This document shows, one piece after another, positions 9,037 to 18,027 of a stretch of DNA of 64,000 nucleotides. How positions within the stretch are numbered: the first letter of the stretch is position 1; each line of letters opens with the position of its first letter. Position numbers and translations under genes: made by a program. A model generated the notes under the pieces. The model worked only from the letters and a program-made list of their open reading frames with translations, was not told the DNA's origin and made no database searches. Source of the stretch: Paenibacillus zeisoli (GTDB lineage Bacteria; Bacillota; Bacilli; Paenibacillales; Paenibacillaceae); NCBI RefSeq assembly GCF_003994465.1, contig NZ_RZNX01000001.1:496001-560000 (forward strand). The letters run 5' to 3'.

Positions 9037-10269
9037 ATGTCTGATTTTCAAGAGAAATTACACAAATATGCTGAACTCGCCGTAAAAGTGGGCGTGAATG
9101 TTCAACCTGGACAAACCTTGGTTGTCAACTCGACGCTTGATGGTGCAGAACTAGTACGTCTCATTGTAGAGAAAGCCTATGAGGCAGGTGCAAGAACCGT
9201 TAAAGTGAACTGGAGTGACGACACGGTAACCCGTCTACGCTATCAGCTTGCTGCTGAAGATTCATTCCTCGACGAGCCTAAATGGTATGCCGGTGAACTT
9301 CTTGAGCTGGTTGAGAACGGTGCAGCTATCCTTCATGTCATCTCCTCTGACCCTGATCTGCTTAAGGGAGTGTCAAGCGAGCGTCTGACCAATCATCAGA
9401 AAACTTATGGTAAAGCCATGAGCAAATTCCGTCAGTACCAGCAGGCTGATAAATTCAGCTGGTCCATTGTCGCTGTTCCTTCCGTGGCATGGGCGGCAAA
9501 GGTATTCCCTGATGTACCCGCTGATCAACAAGTCGACAAGCTGTGGGAGGCAATCTTCCGCACCGTCCGCGTAGATCAACCAGACACGATTACAGCTTGG
9601 GAACAGCACATTGCTAATTTGACCCAGAAATCGGATTATCTGAATAACAAGAACTTCAAGAAGCTTCATTACATAGCACCGGGTACGGATCTTACCATCG
9701 AGCTTCCTGAAGGCCACCTCTGGGTTGCGGCAGACAGTGTGAATGAACAAGGACACACTTTCCTGGCCAACCTGCCAACTGAAGAGGTGTTCACAGCACC
9801 GCTTAGAACCGGTGTGAATGGTACAGTATCCAGCACCAAGCCGCTTAGCCACGCCGGGAACATTATTGACGAGTTCACCATTACTTTTGAGCAGGGACGC
9901 ATTGTGGATGTCAAAGCCACACAAGGTGAAGAAACGCTCAAGCAGCTGGTTGAATTGGATGAAGGCTCCCACTATTTGGGCGAAGTTGCCTTGGTTCCTC
10001 ACGGGTCCCCGATCTCACAGTCCAACATCTTGTTCTACAACACCTTGTTCGATGAGAATGCCTCCAACCACTTGGCCATCGGTAGTGCCTATGCCTTCAA
10101 CCTGAAGGATGGCAAGGGTCTTTCTCAGGACCAGCTGTTGGAGCGTGGACTTAACACCAGCATTACCCACGTAGACTTCATGGTCGGTTCCGGCGAGATG
10201 GATATCTTCGGAATTACCGGTGACGGTGAGAAGATTCAGCTGTTCGATAAAGGGAACTGGGCCATTTAA
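9037..10269 (+). CDS. M29 family metallo-aminopeptidase (AmpS/AmpT-like)
   Basis: Cytoplasmic dinuclear-metal aminopeptidase, about 410 aa, the usual length. Conserved stretches include IELPEGHLWVAADS, NLPTEEVFTAPLRTGVNG, LDEGSHYLGEVALV, NASNHLAIGSAY and the C-terminal THVDFMVGSGEMDI, which carry the Glu, His and Asp metal ligands of this family. An in-frame start at 9022 precedes it, but ATG 9037 has GGAGGT (9024-9029) at 7-base spacing. Single-gene transcript ending in a strong hairpin. Confidence 0.92.
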   Translation: MSDFQEKLHKYAELAVKVGVNVQPGQTLVVNSTLDGAELVRLIVEKAYEAGARTVKVNWSDDTVTRLRYQLAAEDSFLDEPKWYAGELLELVENGAAILHVISSDPDLLKGVSSERLTNHQKTYGKAMSKFRQYQQADKFSWSIVAVPSVAWAAKVFPDVPADQQVDKLWEAIFRTVRVDQPDTITAWEQHIANLTQKSDYLNNKNFKKLHYIAPGTDLTIELPEGHLWVAADSVNEQGHTFLANLPTEEVFTAPLRTGVNGTVSSTKPLSHAGNIIDEFTITFEQGRIVDVKATQGEETLKQLVELDEGSHYLGEVALVPHGSPISQSNILFYNTLFDENASNHLAIGSAYAFNLKDGKGLSQDQLLERGLNTSITHVDFMVGSGEMDIFGITGDGEKIQLFDKGNWAI

Positions 10270-10290
10270 TCCAGTGACCTAAGCAACAAT

Positions 10291-10340
10291 AGGATGCCTC
10301 TGAGTACTGCTGTGCGGCAGATCTCGGAGGCATCCTTTTG
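10291..10340 (+). terminator. intrinsic terminator after the aminopeptidase gene
   Basis: AGGATGCCTC (10291-10300) pairs with GAGGCATCCT (10327-10336), with extra pairing in the loop, followed by TTTTG. Confidence 0.8.
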
Positions 10341-10349
10341 TCTATATTG

Positions 10350-11342
10350 CTAGATCGGTAAGGTATACCGTTGTTTGTTCTTGAAATACACAATTTCTTC
10401 ATACCCGATCGATTTGGCCATAATGATCGCTTCATCCAGCAGCGTCCCGATATCGTCCGGGAAATGAGCGTCTGAACTTAAGGTCACAGGCACTCCATGC
10501 CGGTGGAGCACCCTTAGGAAATTCGGACTTGGGCACATTTCCTTAACCGGGTAACGATAAGCTAGGCCTGTATTGATCTCGGAGGCCACTCCGGCGTTTG
10601 CAAGAGCCGAGGCCACGGCATCATACCAGCCCAGCAAATCTCCTTCGGAAGGGCGATAGCCAAATACCTTGAGATTATCCAGGTGGGCAATGAACTGGAA
10701 TAAACCACAGTTCACTGCCCTTATCACATTCTCATAATGCTGGGCATACAAATCCTTTAGCTGATAGCTCTTAAAAAGATGCTGGGTCTCCGGGTTATCA
10801 AACCCCCAGCCGTCAACGAAATGTACAGAACCTATCACATAATCAAAGTTATATTTAGAGAGAAGTTGCCCAAGCTCCTCTTCCCCATTTTCGAAATAAT
10901 CTGCTTCAATTCCGATTGAGAGATTTCCATAGAATCGTGCGATATTCTGGACTCCATCCAGATATTCCTGAATAGAATATACACATACTTTATCCAGCCA
11001 AGCCTGCTGAAGCTGCCCAAGTGGACTATCCCCAGTCAACATATGCTTCTCGTAATAAGGCTTGAATTCGGTGAATCTATATAGATGATCGACTACGCCG
11101 AAGCGGTCAATGCCCTGCTTCGTTCCCTGTTCAATATATTTCGTTATCCAGCGCTCTGAGAAGCAGCCTTCTTCCATCCGTCTGGATAGTCCTCTGACCA
11201 CGGACTCAATCGATTCCAGACTATCCAAGTTCCTAGAAGCTTCTGGTGTTCTCCGCGTTCGCTGCAGTGCAAGACTTGTTCGCTGAAGCCAGTTCAGCGT
11301 ATACGGTCCTTCTTCCAAATGAAAATGAAAATCCACCTTCAC
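10350..11342 (-). CDS. PHP-domain phosphoesterase (histidinol-phosphatase-like)
   Basis: 330 aa PHP superfamily hydrolase. Metal-binding motifs appear in order: DFHFH at the N-terminus, VVDH, GIEADY, GSVHFVDG, AHLDNLK and SSDAHFPDD, a full trinuclear set. The fold matches HisK-type histidinol phosphatases, but gene context argues against histidine synthesis: it is last in an operon with an ABC importer, a DeoR repressor and an alkaline-phosphatase-superfamily enzyme. A role in hydrolysing an imported phosphate ester is inferred. GTG start with GGAGGG upstream. Confidence 0.8.
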   Translation of the reverse strand: MKVDFHFHLEEGPYTLNWLQRTSLALQRTRRTPEASRNLDSLESIESVVRGLSRRMEEGCFSERWITKYIEQGTKQGIDRFGVVDHLYRFTEFKPYYEKHMLTGDSPLGQLQQAWLDKVCVYSIQEYLDGVQNIARFYGNLSIGIEADYFENGEEELGQLLSKYNFDYVIGSVHFVDGWGFDNPETQHLFKSYQLKDLYAQHYENVIRAVNCGLFQFIAHLDNLKVFGYRPSEGDLLGWYDAVASALANAGVASEINTGLAYRYPVKEMCPSPNFLRVLHRHGVPVTLSSDAHFPDDIGTLLDEAIIMAKSIGYEEIVYFKNKQRYTLPI

Positions 11343-11369
11343 ATCAGTTCCCTCCCGGATGCTGAATAT

Positions 11370-12194
11370 TTAGATATTTAGCTTGAAGCCTGGCACTTGG
11401 ACGAAGTTCATAGCCTCAGAAAGCGGCAGGGACAGCATTTGACAAAGCAGCGGCGCAACAACAAGCTGCGGAATCTCGTCTGGATATTCACCAGGACTGA
11501 ACATGGAGCCAATGGCATAGAAAGGAACATCCCTCTCTTCATCCCCTGTCCCACCATGATGACCGTCCGAATTCATGCCGTGATCTGAAGTTACGATGAT
11601 CTCATACCCGGAGGACATCCACAGCGGAACGAAAGTGGCGAGAATCATATCGGCTTCCAAAGCCTTCCCCCTATATTCCTTTGAATCTGAAGTGAATTTA
11701 TGTCCAATATCGTCTATTCCCATAGGGTGAATATATAGGAAGTCCGGGTCGTACTGCTGGCGAAGCACTTCAGCATCAACGAACAAATGAGAATCAGGGT
11801 ATACATCGTCAAAATAGAATTTACCGTGCTGGATGGGCAGAGCCTCATTATGCTGCTCCCTGTCTTCGATCCGCTCGAAGGGAGCCCGGTTATACAGCTC
11901 ACTCACCCAATAATACGCTGCAGCTGCAGTCTTCAGACCCTGCTCCACGGCCAAATGGAACACACTCTTCTGATGGGAGAGTCTGACAATATGATTGGCA
12001 GTAATCCCATTAACGGAGCAAGGCGTTCCTGTCAGTAGCACCTCATAGAGGGGCCGCGATAAGCTCGGGAGCTCGGAGCGCACCTTATAGCATGCGGCCT
12101 GGGATACCTCAACCAAATGATTCAGATAACCCATGGATGCTCTAGCTGTCTCGTACTTAAGACCGTCGAGTACAATCATAATCACTTTAGACAT
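11370..12194 (-). CDS. alkaline phosphatase superfamily phosphodiesterase
   Basis: 274 aa, cytoplasmic (no signal peptide), type I phosphodiesterase/nucleotide pyrophosphatase family. The N-terminal VIMIVLDGL gives the first metal Asp; the nucleophile region is ELPSLSRPLYEVLLTG; PMGIDDIGHKFTSD and VTSDHGMNSDGHHGG supply further Asp/His ligands. It probably cleaves a phosphodiester or phosphonate; phosphonoacetate hydrolase is a related alternative. Adjacent GTG (12197) and ATG (12194) starts share AGGAGG, which lies at the 3' end of the DeoR gene, so translation of the two is linked. Confidence 0.75.
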   Translation of the reverse strand: MSKVIMIVLDGLKYETARASMGYLNHLVEVSQAACYKVRSELPSLSRPLYEVLLTGTPCSVNGITANHIVRLSHQKSVFHLAVEQGLKTAAAAYYWVSELYNRAPFERIEDREQHNEALPIQHGKFYFDDVYPDSHLFVDAEVLRQQYDPDFLYIHPMGIDDIGHKFTSDSKEYRGKALEADMILATFVPLWMSSGYEIIVTSDHGMNSDGHHGGTGDEERDVPFYAIGSMFSPGEYPDEIPQLVVAPLLCQMLSLPLSEAMNFVQVPGFKLNI

Positions 12195-12198
12195 CACT

Positions 12199-13029
12199 TC
12201 AATCCTCCCTGATATTTGTGAGTGCAGAACTTTCTGAGGCCTCTACCGCGGCTGTAATCCATTCGACCTTTCGCTTCCTGAGGTGCTCCTGCCACTGAAG
12301 GGAAGGTGCCTGATCGGACACAATGAAATCACACTTCTCAATCGGCATGATTGGAGCAAAGGTATTGATTCCAAACTTCGAGTGATCTGCCAGTACAATC
12401 ACTTCCTGTGCGGCTTCAGCAAGGGCGTTTGACATAGAAGCTTCGCTGAGATCGAAATCCGTAAAGCCATGCGTTAGGGAGACTCCCCCTATGGAAATGA
12501 ACGCCTGATCTATACTGAAGCCGCGCATCATCCGTTCACCCAGTATCCCCGTGATCGAACGCTGTCTTGGACTTATTTCCCCTCCTAGCATAATGACTTT
12601 ACCCGAGAACTGTTCTCTGTTCAGAGATTCAAGGAGACACGCTGCCAGGGGAAGCGAATTGGTCAGAATCGTGAGTCCTCTCCGGCCTGAAATGGCCTGA
12701 GCCAGCTCAAGGGTCGTTGTACCACCATCAATGACGACGGTTCCACCGTCCTTGACTAGTAAGGCCGCACGCTCTCCGATAGCTCTTTTCTCCGCAGCAT
12801 ACATCTTTTGCCGCAGGGTATAGGGAGCCTCGTCACTACGGAAGGAGGACTTGATCGCTCCACCATAGACACGTCTCAAATGTCCTTCCTTCTCCAATAC
12901 CTGCAGATCTCTGCGAATGGTCTCGGTAGATACATCGAACTGGCGGGCCAGCGGCACTACCAGGACTTTGCCTTCCCGTTCAAGCTCGCTCAAGATACGG
13001 ATCTTGCGTCCTTCTGCCAGAACAGACAT
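12199..13029 (-). CDS. DeoR family transcriptional repressor
   Basis: 276 aa. N-terminal helix-turn-helix (about 6-57) with the DeoR signature LARQFDVSTETIRRDLQVLEKEG and the following RRVYGGA. The effector domain keeps the sugar-isomerase-like motifs VIDGGTTTLELA, TNSL, MLGGE and VLADHSKFG. These repressors usually sense a phosphorylated sugar or polyol. Sitting inside the ABC transporter-phosphoesterase operon, it is the likely local regulator. It starts 3 bases after the ATPase stop codon. Confidence 0.9.
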   Translation of the reverse strand: MSVLAEGRKIRILSELEREGKVLVVPLARQFDVSTETIRRDLQVLEKEGHLRRVYGGAIKSSFRSDEAPYTLRQKMYAAEKRAIGERAALLVKDGGTVVIDGGTTTLELAQAISGRRGLTILTNSLPLAACLLESLNREQFSGKVIMLGGEISPRQRSITGILGERMMRGFSIDQAFISIGGVSLTHGFTDFDLSEASMSNALAEAAQEVIVLADHSKFGINTFAPIMPIEKCDFIVSDQAPSLQWQEHLRKRKVEWITAAVEASESSALTNIRED

Positions 13030-13032
13030 CGC

Positions 13033-14097
13033 TTACGTACCTGAAGGAGCAAGAGGCAAGCATGCCTGCCTGTCAAACTGGATCTGCACAGCGTCACCCT
13101 CATGGAACTTCATCGCCTGGTCTCCGTTCAGCACATCTGCAAGCAGCCTCACCCCATTCGCCTCGATGCGGTAGCGAATAATGTTGCCGAGCATAACGGC
13201 TTCCTCAACGAGACCAAGACAGATATGGGCTGCAGCATCTGAACCGCTGCTTGTTGAGGTTGGCTGGAGTCCCAGACTATTCTGCTTGACATGAATGGCT
13301 TCAGGCCGAAGTGCATATTTACCAGCGGATTTCGAATAGGCAGGCTCTGCAAGCAGCATGGACAGCTCCTCGCCAGAGAGTACGTTGTAGCTCCCGATGA
13401 ACCGAGCTGCGAATTCATCCTTCGGCTTGGAGTACACTTCGTCAGGCGAGCCCGTCTGGACAATACGTCCTTGATTCATCAGACAGATTTTATCGGAGAT
13501 CGTTAAAGCCTCCTCCTGATCGTGGGTCACAAACAGCATCGTCATGCCTACCCGCTTCTGGATCTGTCTCAGCTCGGTCCGAAGGTGCTTGCGGATCTTG
13601 GCATCGAGTGCACTTAAAGGTTCATCCATCAGCATCAGCTTAGGCTCAACGGCCAAAGATCTTGCCAAGGAGACACGCTGCTGCTGCCCTCCGGACAGCT
13701 CATGCGGATAAGATTTCGCCTTCTCCGTCAAATCAATCAGCTGAAGCATCTCTTCCACTCGTGACTTGATCTGCTGGCTGGATTTCTTCTTCATGGACAG
13801 CCCAAAGGCAATGTTGTCATAGACATTCATGTTTGGAAAGAGCGCATAGGATTGAAATACCATCCCTACATTCCTGTCTTTTGGAGCGAGTGGTGTAATA
13901 TTACGGCCTTCAAGATGTACCGATCCTTTATCCATGTCCGTCAGGCCAGAAATACATCTTAAGAGAGTGCTCTTTCCACATCCGCTTGGACCGAGCAGAG
14001 TTACCATTTCCCCTTCCATAACCTCAAGATTAAGTTCATGCAGTACAGAAGTAGAATTGTATGTTTTGTTCACATTTTCTATCAGTAAATAGCTCAT
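13033..14097 (-). CDS. ABC importer ATP-binding protein (PotA/FbpC/PhnT type)
   Basis: 354 aa. Walker A GPSGCGKSTLL (about 35-45), Q-loop VFQSYALFPN, signature LSGGQQQRVSLARSL, Walker B LMLMDEPLSALD and switch His VTHDQEEAL are intact. The C-terminal part has a TOBE-like regulatory domain with YALRPEAI. This class serves spermidine, iron, thiosulfate, glycerol-3-phosphate or 2-aminoethylphosphonate importers. Start and the preceding permease stop share ATGA, indicating translational coupling. Confidence 0.9.
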   Translation of the reverse strand: MSYLLIENVNKTYNSTSVLHELNLEVMEGEMVTLLGPSGCGKSTLLRCISGLTDMDKGSVHLEGRNITPLAPKDRNVGMVFQSYALFPNMNVYDNIAFGLSMKKKSSQQIKSRVEEMLQLIDLTEKAKSYPHELSGGQQQRVSLARSLAVEPKLMLMDEPLSALDAKIRKHLRTELRQIQKRVGMTMLFVTHDQEEALTISDKICLMNQGRIVQTGSPDEVYSKPKDEFAARFIGSYNVLSGEELSMLLAEPAYSKSAGKYALRPEAIHVKQNSLGLQPTSTSSGSDAAAHICLGLVEEAVMLGNIIRYRIEANGVRLLADVLNGDQAMKFHEGDAVQIQFDRQACLPLAPSGT

Positions 14098-14915
14098 TGT
14101 CCCGATCCTTTCTTGGAGGCTGCAGTAGATTGACGTCCAAGAATACCGCTAAGGGCTAACAGTATTCCTGAGAGTATAAGAATAACCAGGAAATAACAGA
14201 TCACAACCGCACTGGCTAAATGACCACTCTCGCTTAACCGGTGGTACAAGTAGATCTGAATGGTCTCAAATTGGCCGCCAACGAGCAGATTGGCCAGTAC
14301 GAACTCTCCGAACAAGATAGAGAAGGACAACAGTACAGATACCCGGATACCGGGAAGCACATTAGGGACGATGATCCGGCGAAAAGCCATGAGTTTACTC
14401 GCTCCCAGCAGCTCAGCCGCTTCGATCAGATCGATCGTACGGATCGTGCGCATGCTGTTGCGGATACCCTGGTACATGTACGGCAGCACAGCAACGAAGT
14501 AGACTCCGACCAGTATCCACATGGTGCCGGCAATCGCAACCGGTCCGGAGGAATAAAGCTTGATGAGTCCTACAGCCATCACCACACCGGGTGCCGCATA
14601 GGGAATCAGCACCAATACATTCAGTAGCTTCTCCAGACGCGGAAGGTACACCACGACGATGAAGATGGTCGGCAGCATAACAACCACACTTAAGCCTACA
14701 CTCAAGAAGCAGATCCAGAGCGTTCTCCATAATGAAAGAGTAAATCTGGGATCCATGAATAAATCGCGGAACCATCCAAGTGTCCAAGATTCAGGCAGAA
14801 TCGTATTCTGCCAGGATTTCGCAACAGAATAGAGCAAGGTTGCCAGAAGAGGAATCAGCAAATAGATCAGGGTTGCAGTTAGGATCACTCTGGGGAAAGC
14901 GCGGCCTTTCTTCAT
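14094..14915 (-). CDS. ABC importer permease (second inner-membrane subunit)
   Basis: 273 aa, six predicted helices, binding-protein-dependent permease fold. The EAA-type loop is seen at IEAAELLGASKLMAFRRIIVPNVLPGI (about 185-211), the site of contact with the ATPase. Its start overlaps the upstream permease stop by ATGA and its stop overlaps the ATPase start the same way. Closest by architecture to PotC/PhnV-type subunits; substrate inferred from operon only. Confidence 0.88.
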   Translation of the reverse strand: MKKGRAFPRVILTATLIYLLIPLLATLLYSVAKSWQNTILPESWTLGWFRDLFMDPRFTLSLWRTLWICFLSVGLSVVVMLPTIFIVVVYLPRLEKLLNVLVLIPYAAPGVVMAVGLIKLYSSGPVAIAGTMWILVGVYFVAVLPYMYQGIRNSMRTIRTIDLIEAAELLGASKLMAFRRIIVPNVLPGIRVSVLLSFSILFGEFVLANLLVGGQFETIQIYLYHRLSESGHLASAVVICYFLVILILSGILLALSGILGRQSTAASKKGSGQ

Positions 14916-15760
14916 CCGAGATCCCTCCTCACTCTGCGCATCAGACGCTCATTAATCCATAGAGACAGCACCATCGTAAGACCAAGAACCATGGCAAGCG
15001 CGCTTCCGAGCTGGGGTCTAGTAAAGACATCCCCTGCCACAAGCGATCCGATCCGAATCACCAGCAGATTATAATTGCCCCCAAGAAGTGCATAAGCCGT
15101 TGCATAGGCACCCATTGCATTTGCGAATAGAATGGTGAATGTACCTGCAGCAGCAGGAAGCAGAATGGGCAGCGCGATGCGGCGCCAGAAATGATAGGTG
15201 CTTGCTCCTAGCAGAGCTGAAGCCTCCCTCCACTCTTCCCGAATGCCATAAAAGGTCGGATACAGAAGCAGAGCAGCGAGCGGAATCTGAAAATAGACAT
15301 ACACAAGAATGAGCCCTGACCACGAATAGAGATTGAACCCCGAGAAAATAGGCAGGCCCCACTGCTCGAACAGAATAGTGAAGATGCCATTGCTTCCAAG
15401 CAGGATAATATAGGCAAAGGCCAGCGGAATACCTGCAAAATTCGAGGTCATATTCGAGATCATCAGAACGCGGGTTCTCGTCTGCTCAGATACCTTGGTG
15501 ATGGCATAGGCAATGAACAGCCCTGCGATAATCCCGATGCAGCTTGAGACGGCCGAGATCATTAGACTGTTCTTGATCGACTGCAAATAGAACATCTTGG
15601 TGAACGCAGAGACGTATTGTTCCAGGGAGAATCCTCCTTCGTTCCCCGTGAAGCTCTCCATCACTACAGAAACAGCGGGAAGAAGCTCAAAACCGATAAT
15701 CAATATGCAAAAAGGAATCAGAGCCAGAATCAGCTTGATGTCCATACGCTTTTTCAACAT
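14912..15760 (-). CDS. ABC importer permease (first inner-membrane subunit)
   Basis: 282 aa, about six helices. The EAA-type loop REEWREASALLGASTYHFWRRI (about 170-191) and following ALPILLPA mark the ATPase-coupling helix of PotB/PhnU-type permeases. ATG start with AGGAG upstream. It is separated from the binding-protein gene by a 110-bp gap containing a stable hairpin, which may set a high binding-protein to permease ratio. Confidence 0.88.
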   Translation of the reverse strand: MLKKRMDIKLILALIPFCILIIGFELLPAVSVVMESFTGNEGGFSLEQYVSAFTKMFYLQSIKNSLMISAVSSCIGIIAGLFIAYAITKVSEQTRTRVLMISNMTSNFAGIPLAFAYIILLGSNGIFTILFEQWGLPIFSGFNLYSWSGLILVYVYFQIPLAALLLYPTFYGIREEWREASALLGASTYHFWRRIALPILLPAAAGTFTILFANAMGAYATAYALLGGNYNLLVIRIGSLVAGDVFTRPQLGSALAMVLGLTMVLSLWINERLMRRVRRDLG

Positions 15761-15783
15761 TAGGAGTCTCCTTCTTAGCCGAA

Positions 15784-15815
15784 ACAGTTACTTCCCGGGC
15801 GAGGGAAGTAACTGT
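15784..15815 (-). other. intercistronic stem-loop between binding protein and permease genes
   Basis: ACAGTTACTTCCC (15784-15796) and GGGAAGTAACTGT (15803-15815) form a perfect 13-bp stem with a 6-base loop. On the minus strand only three T residues follow, so partial termination or 3'-end protection is more likely than full termination. Confidence 0.65.
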
Positions 15816-15870
15816 AAAGGTGTACAGCTATGATTGATAGATAGCACAGCATTCAATACGAATTCAAATC

Positions 15871-16968
15871 CTAGTTCAAATGTACAAGAACTCTTTCCTG
15901 CCAAAGCTCAGGGATTTGTTTGGAGGTTTCCTCCCAAGCTTTGAAATCTTTAATCGGCTTGGCCGTCTTGTAATCCTCCGTAGGAAGCAGCTTGGCAGCT
16001 ACATCATCTGGAAGCTTGACATTATCCCGGATCGGACGGGCGAACCCTTTAGCGAGATTGATCTGGCCTTCATCGCTTAGAATATATTCACGAGTCAGCT
16101 TGGCTGCGTTCGGATGCGGTGCATATTTATTAATAATGGTTGCGTAACCGCTCACTACGCTACCTTCTGAAGGGATGGATACAGAATATTGATCTTGTCC
16201 CAGCTGGGCGCGATAACCAAGGGCGTTAAAGTCCCACAGGAAGGCGACATCAATTTCACCCTTCTCCAGGTTTGCCAGTGAAAGTTCAGTCTTGGAAAGA
16301 CGGCCGGCTTTAGCCAGCTTTTCAAAGAAAGCAATACCTGGCTCGATATTGGTTTCGTCACCACCAAAAGCAATGGCAGCCGCCAATACAGCGCTTTGGG
16401 CTTGCGCAGCCTTGGATACATCGCCGACGGAGATTTTGTAATCTCCTTTAAGAAGATCATCGAAACTCTTAGGCGGATTAGCCACCTTCTTGGTATTAGT
16501 CAGAATGGAGATCGTTCCTTGATAACCGACGATCCAGTTCCCGTCCTTATCCTTGGCCCAATCCGGAATCTCGTCCCAGTGAGAAGTTTTGTATGGCTGT
16601 GTAACGCCTTTATCTACCGCTACAGGTCCGAAAGCCATTCCTACATCCCCAATATCTGCAGTTGGCTTATCCTTCTCGGAATCAAATTTAGCGATCTCTT
16701 CGGCGCTGGACATATCGGTATCCGTGTGCTTCAAGCTGTATTTCGTTTGAATGTCATTCCAGGTGTCCTTCCAGTTGGCCCAGGAATCAGGCATCCCAAC
16801 ACTTACAATAGAGCCTTCACCCTTAGCACTTTTCTGCAGCTCATCAAGACTGATGGCTGCACCTGCATTCGCTGTAGCATTTGCGGTGGTAGTTTCTGTC
16901 TTTCCGCATCCGGACAACATGGTACCGGCAAGGACCACAGCAGTTAACCCCATAATCGCTTTTCTCAC
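15871..16968 (-). CDS. extracellular solute-binding lipoprotein of the ABC importer
   Basis: 365 aa. Signal peptide with lipobox MLSGC (Cys about 21), so it is anchored to the outer face of the membrane. The rest is a type II periplasmic-binding fold of the PotD/FbpA group, with SIVSVGMPDSWANWKDTW near the N-terminus and the IDVAFLWDFNALGY hinge segment. It delivers the substrate to the two downstream permeases. Linked phosphoesterase genes suggest an organophosphate or phosphonate ligand, but nothing in the protein proves it. Confidence 0.85.
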   Translation of the reverse strand: MRKAIMGLTAVVLAGTMLSGCGKTETTTANATANAGAAISLDELQKSAKGEGSIVSVGMPDSWANWKDTWNDIQTKYSLKHTDTDMSSAEEIAKFDSEKDKPTADIGDVGMAFGPVAVDKGVTQPYKTSHWDEIPDWAKDKDGNWIVGYQGTISILTNTKKVANPPKSFDDLLKGDYKISVGDVSKAAQAQSAVLAAAIAFGGDETNIEPGIAFFEKLAKAGRLSKTELSLANLEKGEIDVAFLWDFNALGYRAQLGQDQYSVSIPSEGSVVSGYATIINKYAPHPNAAKLTREYILSDEGQINLAKGFARPIRDNVKLPDDVAAKLLPTEDYKTAKPIKDFKAWEETSKQIPELWQERVLVHLN

Positions 16969-17224
16969 TGACCTTACTCCTCCTTAAGCCTTCATGTGAT
17001 TTGTTGTGACTTTTTGTTGTTTCCGTATGAGTTCATTGTAGGAGCCGTTCATCAGCAGCATTTCTGATAGAGGTAAATAGGATGTAAATTTTCAAATGCT
17101 TGCAAAAAACTGTTCAAACAAATCACGCGAACAGGGTTAACAATTACTGTCTAATGATGGAATGTGTCACTCCGCCCAAGTAAGGGGTAAGAATGCATAA
17201 GAAAAGCTGAGGAGGAAACACACA

Positions 17225-17803
17225 ATGAGCCATTTAACGAAATCACAGTTGAGTAAGCTTGAACATAGCCTTTTAGAAGAAAAAGAGGGTTTGGAGCAGC
17301 ATTTCTCTGAGAATGAAAATGAGAACGAAGGTACAGATTCACTTCGCGTGTCAACCGGGGAATTAACCGCAGTGGATAACCATCCTGCGGATGTGGGAAC
17401 CGAAACCTTTGAACGCAGCCGGGATATGGCTATCGATGAGAATTTGGACAACCAGCTTGATCAGGTTAATCAGGCTCTTGAACGTATCAAGTCAGGTGAG
17501 TACGGTGTATGTGTTACCTGTGGCTCGGATATTCCATTCGAACGCCTGGAAGCCATTCCTTATACCGCCTATTGTATTGATCACACACCGGAACGTACAG
17601 TCTCAGATGACCGCCCAGTTGAAGAAGAGGTCATGACCCTTCCGCCAAAAGGAGCTGGGGAGCATCGCCAGCAAAATGCCGGCCGCTTTGATGACGCCGA
17701 TGCTTGGCATACAGTTGAGGAATTTGGAAATTCCGACTCTCCGGCTATGGCTGCTAAGCGGGATGCGAAGGATTATAACTCATTAACACTGGATGATGAA
17801 TAA
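17225..17803 (+). CDS. YteA-type TraR/DksA zinc-finger protein
   Basis: 192 aa. An N-terminal helical part (about 1-85) is followed by a DksA-type zinc finger CVTC-x17-CIDH (about 97-120); the fourth ligand is His rather than Cys. The C-terminus has a charged tail with WHTVEEFGNSDSP, typical of YteA family proteins of spore-formers. DksA proteins bind the RNA polymerase secondary channel; YteA function is little known. ATG start with GAGGAGG upstream, own transcript ended by a hairpin. Confidence 0.85.
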   Translation: MSHLTKSQLSKLEHSLLEEKEGLEQHFSENENENEGTDSLRVSTGELTAVDNHPADVGTETFERSRDMAIDENLDNQLDQVNQALERIKSGEYGVCVTCGSDIPFERLEAIPYTAYCIDHTPERTVSDDRPVEEEVMTLPPKGAGEHRQQNAGRFDDADAWHTVEEFGNSDSPAMAAKRDAKDYNSLTLDDE

Positions 17804-17837
17804 GTGTTTGTATCTTAGCCTGAACAACCTGCTGTGT

Positions 17838-17869
17838 AAGGGTTCTTCTCAATAGAAGAGCCCTTTTAT
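17838..17869 (+). terminator. intrinsic terminator after the YteA-like gene
   Basis: AAGGGTTCTTCT (17838-17849) pairs with AGAAGAGCCCTT (17854-17865), loop CAAT, followed by TTTA. Confidence 0.85.
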
Positions 17870-18027
17870 TGCGGTGTATAAGTGTATATATTTATGTAAT
17901 ACATATCATTATTAGGAAAAATGAGGTAAAATATCAACAGAACACCACCTTTTCTGCTATGAATCCTACTAACTATTACCGGTGGTTTTTTTCATTTGGG
18001 AGCGTTGCTAGTAGAGAGGAGATTATC

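Noticed and set aside
9373..10002. 209-codon minus-strand frame inside the aminopeptidase gene
   Set aside because: Antisense shadow of a well-supported M29 gene, without a ribosome site or family motifs.
16396..16947. 183-codon plus-strand frame inside the solute-binding protein gene
   Set aside because: Antisense shadow; the minus-strand lipoprotein with lipobox is clearly the real gene.
17869..18027. Upstream extension of the sigma factor frame (53 codons)
   Set aside because: It begins within the preceding terminator, has no ribosome site, and is AT-rich without sigma-like residues.
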